Shown here one piece after another: positions 33,121 through 42,955 of a DNA stretch of 64,000 nt. The notes beneath the pieces are model-generated. The model saw nothing but the letters and a program-made list of their open reading frames with translations, did no database searches and was not told the origin of the DNA. This DNA is from Ailurus styani (lineage: Eukaryota > Chordata > Mammalia > Carnivora > Ailuridae). The position numbers were made by a program, and so were the translations under genes. Every line of letters begins with the position of its first letter. Within the stretch, counting starts at the first letter, position 1. The stretch lies in the NCBI GenBank assembly GCA_002007465.1, contig LNAC01000750.1, positions 372,001-436,000 on the forward strand, in the 5' to 3' direction.

Positions 33121-35045
33121 TTTTATTATTTTTTTTAAAGATTTTATTTATTTATTTGACACAGAGAGAGAGATTACAAGTAGGCAGAGAGGCAGGCAGA
33201 GAGACAGGGAGAGGAGGAAGCAGGCTCCCTGCTGAGCAGAGAGCCCGATGCGGGCCTCGATCCCAGGACGCTGAGATCATGACCTGAGCCGAAAGCAGAG
33301 GCTTTAACCCACTGAGCCACCCAGGCGCCCGACATTGGCATTCTTTAAAACTCTGGGCCAGCGAATGGCCCTCAATCTGACTCTGATTGTTTCCTCATGG
33401 TTAGATTCAAGTTTAACATTTTTGGCAAGAATACTGCAAGGGTGAGGTCTTTCTCAGTGCACACGTCAGGAGCACATGATAGAAGTTTGTGTTTTCCTCA
33501 GTTAAGGTTGTATCTGTCAGACCTCCGCATGGCGAAGGCTCATTTCTCCCTCTGTGTCGGTGACCTGCTGCCCAGCAGCCTGAGCGGTTGGTTGACTGTC
33601 TCCCCACAGCCACTCACCCAGGGCTTCCAGCATCCCGTCAGCCTTGCTGATTGGTAGTTTACATTGGTAGTTTAAAAAAGTGATTTCTATTTCTAAAATT
33701 TCTTTCTGTTTATTAGCACGTGTTCTTTCATAAAGAGGTGCTCTTTCCCTATTCCCCCCACCCCATTTTTTTATATCAACGTGTTCTAATGGATTCTTTA
33801 AAAAAAAATCATTTTATTATGTTTCTGTCATTATTCCATTTGATGCCCGTATTACCCCCGATTTGGCCAGTTGGGGCCCCTTCAAGCTGCTCCTCTATCC
33901 TTTTGATGTGTCGTCATCAGTTCTTCAGCACTTCCACACTTGCTGCCACAATAAGATGTTCTGTGATCACCTTTCCCTTTCCCTGCCTCAGCCCTGGAAC
34001 TGCCCATTCCTCCTTCAAGGAGCCCTGGTTCCTTGAAGTTGGTAAAGTGGGTAATGGCATTTAGGTATTAATATCTGGGCATGTGATGGGTTCATAGCCA
34101 CAGGTATGGTCATTGGCTTTTAGGCCCCTTTAGATGAACAGAGATAAGGGGCGTCTGTGTGTGTATTTGATACTGATTTCACTCATTCTAATTTAATGCC
34201 ACAAGTTCTTTCTTTGCCTGATTTTGTATTTGTATCTGCCTTTTCTTTGACCTTGAGAAACCTGGTTACCTCTATCATGAATATATTTACCCATTCACAC
34301 AATACACAAAAGTTGTTTAGAATTGTTTCATGAATGCCACTATCAACAATAAGTCTATTAAATAATGTTTAAGGTTTATTATTTTTTAATCTTTAGATTA
34401 TCTCCCACTGAGAGTATACAGTTAGAATAGTGAGTTCAAAAAATTATTTGAATTTTTAAAAATTCTGGGTGCTTATATTATCTGTTATATAGGTTCATTT
34501 ATTTATGTTAATATTCAGTTTTAGGCTTTTTCTTCCCCATTATTATTGAACTAACTTTACACATTAAAATAAAACATTAATGTGGTTCAAAACTTAAATA
34601 TATAAAAAAGTATGCTTAGAAGACCCATTAGCTTCCCTGACATTTCTCTGTGGTTTTCACCCCTCCCTTGAAGGCAACCAATTTCATTTATAGGTTATCC
34701 TTCCTGTGTTTGTTTTTGCAAAGTAAGAGAGCAATCCTATGTCTATATGTGATGTGTATGTGTGTCTTCTTATTTCCCCCTTTCCTAAGATAACACAGAC
34801 TATACTAGATGTATTCTTTTGTACCCAACTTGTTTTACGTAACAATATATCTTAGAAATTATTCTGTATCAGTTCATAAACAGTTTTCTTCTTCTTTTTT
34901 ACAGTTGTATGTAGTACCTCATTGCATGGATATACCATTGATTTGGTGTTTTGCTATTACAAATGATGCTGGAAAGAACAATCTGTGCATATATTTTTGT
35001 TGTGAGATTGTGTATTCAGAATAAATTCCACAGAAACAAAGCAGC
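32620..35045 (+). mobile_element. Old L1M-type 3' region, interrupted
   Basis: Phrases of old L1 3' sequence (TTTTGCCACATTTGC, ATCATGACACTTCATTTC, GGAGCCCTGGTTCCTTGAAG, then ACAAATGATGCTGGAAAGAA) along the stretch, split by a CanSINE at 33092-33330. It may comprise two elements. Borders approximate. Confidence 0.55.
33092..33330 (-). mobile_element. CanSINE, young, with expanded TTTA tract
   Basis: Antisense, flanked by GACATTGGCATT (33080-33091 and 33331-33342). A (TTTA)n run of about 30 bp precedes the usual poly-T. Confidence 0.95.
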
Positions 35046-35098
35046 AGAGGTCAGTGATGTTATAGTGATTAAAATGAGTGCTATGTGGTCATTTTTAG

Positions 35099-35190
35099 GA
35101 GACTTGGACACGGTTGCAGGGTTGGAAAAAGAACTGAGTAATGCCAAAGAGGAACTTGAACTCATGGCTAAAAAAGAAAGAGAAAGTCGG
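35099..35190 (+). CDS. PDE4DIP: PDE4DIP exon 13 (residues 907-937)
   Basis: 92 nt, acceptor atttttag|GAG, donor CGG|gtgagt. It completes the Gly codon split with exon 12 and returns to phase 0. DLDTVAGLEKELSNAKEELE restarts the coiled coil. Old L1 sequence ends about 50 bp before the acceptor. Confidence 0.94.
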
Positions 35191-35743
35191 GTGAGTGTTC
35201 TAGTGACCTTAATTTCAAAATTCCTATTATTTTCTTCCAAAATAGTTTATATTTAAAAGAGTATGGCTGCCCAAGTATAATATCTAGGTCCAAATGCAGA
35301 GTAAGGCTTTTTTCCTTTCTGGAGAAAAATAGAAATTGGTGTAAGTATACATTTTCTCAAAAGATGCTCTTATTTTTATAAATGGAGACCATTGAACTTG
35401 AAGTGCTGAAAAGACAAAGGCCTTTTTGCCACTGCAAATTGGAGCAATTGTAAAGGACTTTTGAAAAAGTGAGATACTGTATAATTGCTGCTTGGACTTA
35501 TGACGTTAGATCCATGAAATTACTTTAGAAACATGGAACGGAGGAATTTTGGGATTTTGGGAATGTTTCCTTTGGGAACATTCAATAATGTTCATTGAGT
35601 ACTTGCTCTATGCAGTGTACTGTTCTGGGTACTTAAATTAGCACTAAACCTTATAGCTCTGCAAACTAAGTGGTTTTGGCCCTATTTTATAGATAAAAGA
35701 GGTGAGACACTGATTTTTTTTTTTTAAACATGGAGTTAGGTAA

Positions 35744-35885
35744 AGGGCGCCTGGGTGGCTCAGTCGGATAAGCGTCTGACTCTTGGTTTCAGCCCAGATT
35801 ATGATCTCAGGGGTGTGGGAGTGAAGATTCTCTCCCTCTGCTCCTCTCCCCACCTGTTTATGCAGGCTTTCTCAAAAAAGCAAAC
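35744..35885 (+). mobile_element. CanSINE with internal deletion
   Basis: GGGCGCCTGGGTGGCTCAGT head, then a jump to the CT-rich part and a CAAAAC tail. Target duplication resembles ATGGAGWTRGG. Confidence 0.88.
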
Positions 35886-37819
35886 CAAAACAAAACCATG
35901 GAGATGGGGAATTGTCATATAACTAAGACATACCAAAGCAAAGATTTAAATTCAGGTCTTTTGTGACTCAAAATACTTGCTAACACGTCATTATTTAGAG
36001 CAGATCATTTTTCCATTATGCTGTATTTCTAGCAATAGACTTCTCATGAATTTTCTTAGATGAGGCCTCTCGGCCTTACAGAATCCCTTCTCCTTCTTCC
36101 TCCCGTTACAGCGATTTTACGTCCAGCTGTGATGTGGAAGAAGTATTAGGGCCACAGGACAGAGTTACCAACTAAAACTAAAAGGCTTTATGATACCAGC
36201 GCATCTATTTTAGAGGGTCAAAAGTACATTAAGTTTACCTGGCTGGTCTACTTGGCTTCTCAGATTTGTTCCACCTCTTTGCCAGAGTTAGATCTAGAAT
36301 ATAATATCTGTATTCATATTTATGGTGAAATTATCTTATTGTACCTCTTAATTTCTCTTCTCATTACTATATTTCTTAGAACCAGCCTCCTGTTAAATGA
36401 CTCAAGTTTTGAGGATATGAAATAGTGTGGCTTTTAAAAATACCAGTTTTAAAAATCCCCTAGCTTCTCTCCTTTTTTGGGGTTTCACCCTAGCCATTAT
36501 CTGATTACTCATGTCGGAGATTTCGGTTTCCATGTGCCTGTTCCTGTTTTTCTCATCTATATTTGATTCTGAGTAGTGATACTTTTTGGTTCTCTCCTGT
36601 TTGGGGGATCATAAAATTAAGGACTATGAATGGTTATTTTGAGTGAGTTATATTTAGCTGTATTGTTTATTTTTGTGTCCTTAATCAATTACCAACCTTT
36701 CAGCATGATGCCATATATATACATTATCACATTTCCTCTGATACTATATGTATACCAAAAGCCATGTCAATTTTCCTGATTTTTTAAGCTTTTCCCCTAC
36801 TGTCTTGAAATCACAGTAGTAGTGGAAGTAGTAGTTAACATTCACTGATTGCCTACCAGGCGCTTTTAAATACATTTTCTCTATTCTCACATAGCCCTGA
36901 AAGTAGGTATTATTTCCGTTTTACAACTGAGGAAACTGAAGCTCAGGTTAAATGTCTAATGGGGAGATTATGCCAAGATTTAAAACCCAAAACCCATGTC
37001 TGCCTGACTGCAGACCTTTATCTTGCTGCAATAATGTTTTCTTTCTCGTGTTTGAATTTTTCTTATATGGAGCAAATACCTAGCTATATAATGATAGAGG
37101 TCTCTGAAGAGGGCCTAATAAGTAGCACTCCTTTTCCCATACCCAAGATCTGAATAAACGGAGAGTTAAAGTAATGGCAGATAGTTTGGTATTATGTCGA
37201 CTGCATTATTGGTAAAGGCTTAGGTAGAGAATGTAATGCAAGAACTAAGGGGCCTGCTAGCCAATTCCCCAGAATTAGGTAGACTTATCTGCCTAGTCAC
37301 AGACGACACCAGGCCTTGGCAGACCACTCTACATGGTGAGGAAGAGCCTGCTCTTGGGGAAGCAGAGGCAAAAACAGGCTTCCTGCAGGCAGGTGTCTCC
37401 CAAAAAGACAGTTGGAGCTAAGTCAAGCATGCCTGGTTTATTCTTCCCCAACATACCATTCAGATAAGTCCCTTTACCTGCCTGGGGCTGACTAACGGGG
37501 TGGAGAAAGGTCAGGAGTTCCATTAACTGAGTCCTTCAACTTGGAAGGACATGGGATAAGCATTTCTTTCTAACATGACACAGGAGCCCAGAGGATGAAA
37601 TACTTTGTGTGGTTATGTCATCACGAGCCCACATAGTGAACTATCAGCATTGGTGGAATTCAAAGTAAAATTTTTACTGCTTGTAACTTCTATTTTATAT
37701 CTTAAAGAAACAGGTGGTGGTTTCTTTAGGAAGCTTGGTTATACCTTAAACTAGCTGTGTGTCATCTGTCTTCTTTGTCACACCTGTTTCCTTTAATTAT
37801 TTCCAAATAGTTCCTTACA

Positions 37820-37995
37820 TGGGGCGCCTGGGTGGATCAGTCGGTTGAGTGTCTGTCTCTGGCTTAGGTCATGATCCTAGTGTCCCAGGATTGAGCCCCG
37901 CATTGGGCTTCTCCCTCTGCCTGCTGCTTCCCTGCTTGTTCTCTCTCTCCCCCTCTCTCTGACAGATAAATAAGTAAAAACTTAAAAAAAAAAAA
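37820..37995 (+). mobile_element. CanSINE
   Basis: GGGGCGCCTGGGTGGATCAG head, A-rich tail, AGTTCCTTACA on both sides. Confidence 0.93.
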
Positions 37996-38556
37996 GTTCC
38001 TTACAATGTGTACTTCCGAAAACCTTGCCATTACCATAAAGAATATATGGATGTGTAGAATCTGCGGGAAAGGCATTATAACCTCGTGTTCTGAGTCTGC
38101 TTCCTTAGGGTCACATTCTGGATCTCCCCCTTCCTAGCTCTGTGACTTTGAACAGGCTCCTTAATTTCTCTCAGCCTCCTCTGTAAACTGGGGAGTAGAA
38201 GAGGAGTGATCCTGTAGGGTTTGTGGGAGGAGTCACTCATCTGCTCATGGTGACCCATTTCTTAAGCAGCATAATAGACTCTTTAGTTAAACAAATTTGA
38301 AATGTTTTCTAGTGCTAATTAAAGTGGAGCACATCCTTAAAGCTACCATTACCACTCCCCATAAAACACCCTTTGGTACCCCACCGTGTGCTTTATTCAT
38401 CTGACCTAGTCGAGCACTTGTCATGTTCTTGTTGGCACTTGCATGACGGGCTGATGGTGATACAGTAGGGAAGAACTTTGGCCTCAGGGTTAGAATGTGA
38501 ACGTGACAGATGTTGTGTCCTCTACGCACTGACTGCAGAATCTCTTCTCCCCACAG

Positions 38557-38673
38557 ATGGAACTTTCTGCACTACAGTCCATGGTGGCCGTGCAAGAGGA
38601 AGAGCTGCAGGTGCAGGCTGCTGACGTGGAGTCCCTGACCAGGAACATACAGATTAAAGAAGACCTCATAAAG
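38557..38673 (+). CDS. PDE4DIP: PDE4DIP exon 14 (residues 938-976), weak donor
   Basis: 117 nt, acceptor ccccacag|ATG, donor AAG|gtcctt, phase 0-0. MELSALQSMVAVQEEELQVQ and on to IKEDLIK. The donor has only the GT and the exonic AAG in common with consensus (positions +3 to +6 are CCTT). Reading through would add 18 residues (VLPSFLKIPANDYSSEYL) before a TAG at 38728-38730. Confidence 0.94.
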
Positions 38674-39055
38674 GTCCTTCCCAGCTTTCTCAAGATCCCT
38701 GCAAATGATTACAGCTCAGAATACCTGTAGGGCAGCTTCAAACAACATTTGGATACCCTGAGTCCCTTGGCTAGTCCTTAGTTCCTCGATACACTGTCAG
38801 TTTGAGCCTCTTAATATCACCATATTCTCTCTGACTTGTATTGGGTTCCTGAGATTTCACAAAGAATGTACTGTTTCATATGGCTGATCTATATTCTGCT
38901 TGCAAGTACAGCAGACTATTTCAGCGACCTCTGCTCCCTTGCTCCTCTGCTAAATAGCCATTGACAGCCCTGAGATCAAGAGTTTCATGCTGCACTGACT
39001 GAGCCAGCCAGGCGCCCCGCATTTTTATTACTAGTTTTTTTTTCTTGACTTTTAG
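38674..39055 (+). other. PDE4DIP: Intron 14 (382 bp)
   Basis: Short intron with a weak donor (gtcctt) and a partial antisense CanSINE at about 38969-39018 just before the acceptor tract. Confidence 0.75.
38969..39018 (-). mobile_element. Truncated CanSINE next to exon 15
   Basis: Only the head half remains (CCCTGAGATCAAGAG to GAGCCAGCCAGGCGCCCC), ending 37 bp before the exon-15 start. Confidence 0.8.
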
Positions 39056-39193
39056 GACCTGCAGATGCAACTGGTTGATCCTGAAGACATACCAGCTATG
39101 GAACGCCTGACCCAAGAAGTCTTACTTCTTCGGGAAAAAGTCGCTTTGGTAGAATCACAGGGTCAAGAGACTTTAGGAAATCGAAGACAACAA
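39056..39193 (+). CDS. PDE4DIP: PDE4DIP exon 15 (residues 977-1022)
   Basis: 138 nt, acceptor acttttag|GAC, donor CAA|gtaagt, phase 0-0. DLQMQLVDPEDIPAMERL followed by coiled coil to GNRRQQ. The acceptor lies 37 bp downstream of the 5' end of an antisense CanSINE fragment. Confidence 0.95.
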
Positions 39194-40020
39194 GTAAGTC
39201 ATTGGAATATAAACCTTATTTTTACTGTGAAGCAAACGGTGGAAAAGCTGTCAATCGCAGTGATCTCTGAAGGGGTCTGTTGATGGAACTTCACAGAGAA
39301 TCTGTGCTCTGAAGTTACCTCGCCTTGGTCAGCCTCAGCAGGAGATGCCCCTAACATTTGCTCTTCCTTTCTAGCTACTACCCTGAGGCTGATCTCTCTT
39401 CGCTGCCAGACTTTTCAAAAAGACCTACTTGCCTGTGCTCCCTGCCTGTTATCCTCTCTCTCATGAACTACTCGTTTCACTCCAGTCCTGGCTTTTAACT
39501 CAAGCAGTTCACTTAAACAGACCTCTCTGCTGGTTGTGTTACGTCATGTCTCATATTCTGTACAGCACTTACGATAGTCTGTGACTGATGGTGTCCCCTC
39601 CGCCCACTGCATAGTAAGCTTCTCCCTAGAACAGCCTGGCACGTGGAATGTGCTCAATAAATATTTATCGACTGAATGAAGAATACCAGTAAGTCCCGCC
39701 GTATGTCTCCTCCTGGCCCGTCCTCTCTTTCCCTTCCACTCCCTTCTCTCAGCTCTTTCCTGTGCTTCTGGCGTCTCTCTCCTCTTTCTTCTTGCTTCCG
39801 TGTTTGACTTCTGCCCTACAGAGTTTTAAAGATTAAAAAAAAGATAGTGTGCCATTGATTTGAAAACTGTAAAATGTAATAGAAAGTTTAAGCAAGTAGG
39901 AAGAGAGTGAGGTTTTTTGGTCCTAGTGCATGCGAGGACATTCCTTTGGCTGCTTTCTCAGGATCCACTGTGGCTTCATGCCTCATGTCCGTTTGCTCAT
40001 TGCTTTTGCTCTTTCCTCAG
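39194..40020 (+). other. PDE4DIP: Intron 15 (827 bp)
   Basis: An L2-like + strand fragment at about 39390-39665, ending in the typical TGCTCAATAAATATTTATCG; nothing else recognised. Confidence 0.6.
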
Positions 40021-40133
40021 TTGCTGCTGATGCTCGAAGGGCTGGTAGATGAACGGAGTCGGCTCAATGAGGCTTTGCAAGCAGAGAGACAGCTCTATAG
40101 CAGTCTGGTGAAGTTCCATGCCCACCCAGAGAG
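40021..40133 (+). CDS. PDE4DIP: PDE4DIP exon 16 (residues 1023-1059)
   Basis: 113 nt, acceptor ctttcctcag|TTG, donor GAGAG|gtagga; it ends two bases into codon 1060. LLLMLEGLVDERSRLNEALQ coiled coil, then FHAHPE. Confidence 0.95.
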
Positions 40134-41367
40134 GTAGGAGAGTGATGACAATGTTTATCCTTCTATTCCTCTTTAGGTGCAGATGTTATGACCTCAGAGC
40201 AGGGAGAGAGAAAAAAAACAGAGAATTACTAGGACTACTCAGTTTGTCATTTGTTGTTTGTGGACCTCTCAGAGCCTAGTGTTTAAGTCTTAAGTCAGGA
40301 GTAGTACCTGTCTCATATAGCTACACAGAGATCAAATGAGACTTGTCAGGTGTCTAAAATAATGCCTTGTGTATAGCAAACACTCAGTGTTTTCCTTCCC
40401 TTCCTCTGCTCCATGTCCTGGTAAGGGCTGTTTGTTCCAAGAGTGAGGGTATAAAGGGTACTGATACTCACAAGTATCACTGAAGAAAATATATTTATCA
40501 TGATGGCTAGTATCAACCCAGGATCACTGATTGCCACCATGGTGAATATATTTGCTTATACTTCTTGATTTTGGGTCATGTATATTATATCATTCTGGTT
40601 CATTTTATATTCCCTTATTTTTTTTCTCATTCTGCTTTCTCCCCTTGTCCCTTTTTCTCTTTCCTAATTTTTATTTTTTTACTATTCATTTTCCTCTAGT
40701 TGATTGTTCAGTTTAAGCATTCTTTTTCTTGCTACTTCAGGTAAATGAAGGTAGAGGAAAGATACAATAAGGACCAGTTGATTTTACAACTTTTTAAAGA
40801 ATCTCTGGATCTTTAGTCTCTATGAACTGGATTCCTTTTCAGGGCTCTGTCCGGTCTGATTACCAAATGAGAGAACAATAGCAGTCCTACTTGGCTCAGT
40901 AATGCTTTAGTTTACATTTAGTTTTTCCTAGATTTTGGTTTTTCAGAAACTAATACTCATCAAAAAGTGAAATTTCTCTTAGGTTGGCTATTATATGAGT
41001 ATGAGATAAGTCTTAGGAACTATAATTTTATGTGATACTGGCCCACAATCTAACATAAAGAGGCAAGCTTTAAAGAAAGGAGCAGGCCTGCTACTCTGCC
41101 TGCAGTGAAGGATAACAGTGCCCAAATACTGTGTTCACTTACTGTGTCCTAAAGAGTGTCCTTTAGAAAGTCTCATGGCGGGCGCCTGGGTGGCTCAGTG
41201 GGTTAAAGCTGCTGCTTTCGGCTCAGGTCATGATCCCAGAGTCCTGGGATCGAGGCCCACGTCGGGCTCTCTGCTCAGCAGGGAGCCTGCTTCCTCCTCT
41301 CTCCTCTCTCTCTGCCTGCCTCTCTGCTACTTGTAATCTCTCTCTCTGTGTCAAATGAATAAATAAA

Positions 41368-41398
<31 letters not shown>

Positions 41399-41482
41399 GT
41401 CTCATGGCTCTTTGGAAATATATGTAGACTCATTACAGTTGATGGCTAATCCATTTTCCTTCCATGTGGCATGTTTACTCAG
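40134..41482 (+). other. PDE4DIP: Intron 16 (1.35 kb)
   Basis: A MIR-like remnant at about 40290-40400 and a young CanSINE at 41180-41395, close to the exon-17 acceptor. Confidence 0.7.
41180..41395 (+). mobile_element. CanSINE, very young
   Basis: Complete, with GTGGGTTAAAGC head variant and an uninterrupted A tail of about 24 bases. The 13-bp duplication AAAGTCTCATGGC (41167-41179 and 41396-41408) is perfect. Confidence 0.96.
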
Positions 41483-41610
41483 CTCTGAGAGAGACCGAAC
41501 TCTGCAGGTGGAACTAGAAGGGGCCCAGGTGATACGCGGTCGGCTAGAAGAAGTTCTTGGAAGAAGCCTGGAGCGCTTAAGCAGGCTGGAGACCCTGGCC
41601 GCCATTGGAG
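41483..41610 (+). CDS. PDE4DIP: PDE4DIP exon 17 (residues 1060-1102)
   Basis: 128 nt, acceptor tttactcag|CTC, donor TTGGAG|gtgggg; it ends one base into codon 1103. Coiled coil SERDRTLQVELEGAQVIRG and on to LETLAAIG. A young CanSINE sits 87 bp upstream of the acceptor. The donor is used for the long form; if it is not used, the frame closes 45 bases on. Confidence 0.95.
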
Positions 41611-41657
41611 GTGGGGAACTGGAAAGTGTGCGAGTTCGTCACAAGCATGCCTTCTGA
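41611..41657 (+). CDS. PDE4DIP: Candidate read-through terminus of exon 17 (short isoform)
   Basis: If the 41611 donor is ignored, the frame continues GGGELESVRVRHKHAF and stops at TGA 41655-41657. AATAAA signals follow at 41963 and 42097, which suits a 3' UTR of about 330-480 nt. The tail reads like coding sequence rather than random intron, and myomegalin is known to make shorter C-terminally distinct isoforms, but I cannot confirm that this one is used. Confidence 0.55.
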
Positions 41658-41962
41658 GCACTGGCGGGTCAGCCTGCAGCCCAGGATGGAAAACCTTGTT
41701 TGCACTAACCCGAGAGCCTTGTCTGACTCTGGCAGAATTAAATGGTGACTTGCTAACAGTAGGACTGTTACAAGTAGCATCAACTACAAAGTGAAACTCA
41801 CTTTAGTCTACCTGTACGACACTGTACATATCTATCTCGGAGTTGAATGGTGGAGGTTACAAAGTTTATGTGCACCTTTTAAAGCATTCCATTTCAGTTT
41901 TCCCACCCATATTCACTCTTTTCCCTGGCCCCTCCTTGTTCCCGCATCTCTTCCCGTGGGCC

Positions 41963-41968
41963 AATAAA
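41963..41968 (+). terminator. Poly(A) signal after the read-through terminus
   Basis: AATAAA followed by a T-rich stretch (gtttattcc), 306 bases after the 41657 stop. Confidence 0.45.
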
Positions 41969-42096
41969 GTTTATTCCTTCCCTGCCCTCACCGTCCATTT
42001 CATATGTTCCATATCATGTCATAAATGCATGCATGCGTATAATTTTTGCCATCAGCCAACTCCTGCTCTTTGAGTGAGATGAAGTTTTCTTAATCC

Positions 42097-42102
42097 AATA
42101 AA
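42097..42102 (+). terminator. Second poly(A) signal after the read-through terminus
   Basis: AATAAAAG at 440 bases after the stop. More AATAAA hexamers follow at 42405 and 42622. Confidence 0.4.
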
Positions 42103-42415
42103 AGTTTCAAGATGAAAGAGAAAGATTAAAGGTCTATAAGAATGACTTTGCAAAAGTGGTATAATCTTTATCAGAAGGTAGTCAAAGCCAAGTCTTGCCA
42201 TAGCAGACTACAAGTATTGGAAGGGTCAAGTCAGTGAGAGAAAGCAGAGACAGTTCAAGTGTTTACAGTAAACCTTCTCCTCTGATAATGTTGCGGAGCT
42301 GATAACTGAATAATAGTGATAGTGAAATTAGATTAAGTGCAGATTAAATTCCATTAATATTTTTCCTTTAAACCAAGAGTATTATGTAGTCAGAACATGA
42401 TTTCAATAAAAACTC

Positions 42416-42955
42416 ATTTCAGTTTTTAAACATGGAATTTGGTGAACAGGGATTGAGGCTTTCCCGCCTGTATTTCAGGGTCATGATTCTTTTTGTAAAA
42501 AGCTAATTTCAAATGTAATGTTTCCCCTTAAATTCAGCATTTCACCAAATTGTTTATTGCAGCCAGAGTTTCGGTAGTGGCACGAGATGGACTCCTATGT
42601 TTTTCATGTTTTGGTGCTTAAAATAAAGTCCATTAAAATAAGTAATAGGCTTTGAAGTGTTGTTAGAGTAGTTTAGAAAGAAATGCTGTAGATCTGGGTT
42701 CGTAGGTTTGGGTCATTGTCTGAGTGCTTTCTTCAGCAGCATGACAGGCATGAGGAAAGGGGCCCTGGAGATTGTATTTCTGCTCGCTTAAATGTCGCGA
42801 GTATAAAAAGTAATCAGTATTACTTTGGAGCTTTGCAGGTTCAACACCATAAGTTTTCATATTTCTGCTGGTTATAAATTTCCTAGATTAGAAGCTGAGA
42901 TTTCAGGTTTTAAACATGGACTTTGGTGAACAGGGATGGAGGCTTTCCAGCATCA
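42416..42955 (+). repeat. Pair of direct repeats of about 50 bp, about 485 bp apart
   Basis: TTTCAGTTTTTAAACATGGA and on to GAGGCTTTCCCGC (about 42416-42467), and TTTCAGGTTTTAAACATGGA to GAGGCTTTCCAGC (about 42901-42952), differ at about four positions. Not a family I recognise. Confidence 0.85.

Larger units (their letters stand above)
31794..35098 (+). other. PDE4DIP: Intron 12 (3.3 kb), mostly old L1
   Basis: A CanSINE (32317 +) is followed by old L1M-type 3' sequence (about 32620-34150 and 34380-35045), interrupted by a young CanSINE at 33092-33330. Unique sequence is limited to the ends. Confidence 0.65.
35191..38556 (+). other. PDE4DIP: Intron 13 (3.4 kb)
   Basis: CanSINEs at 35744-35885 (+) and 37820-37995 (+). 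MIR-like remnants at about 35590-35720 (-), 36835-36955 (-) and 38078-38240 (+). No exon-like sequence recognised in the rest. Confidence 0.65.
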
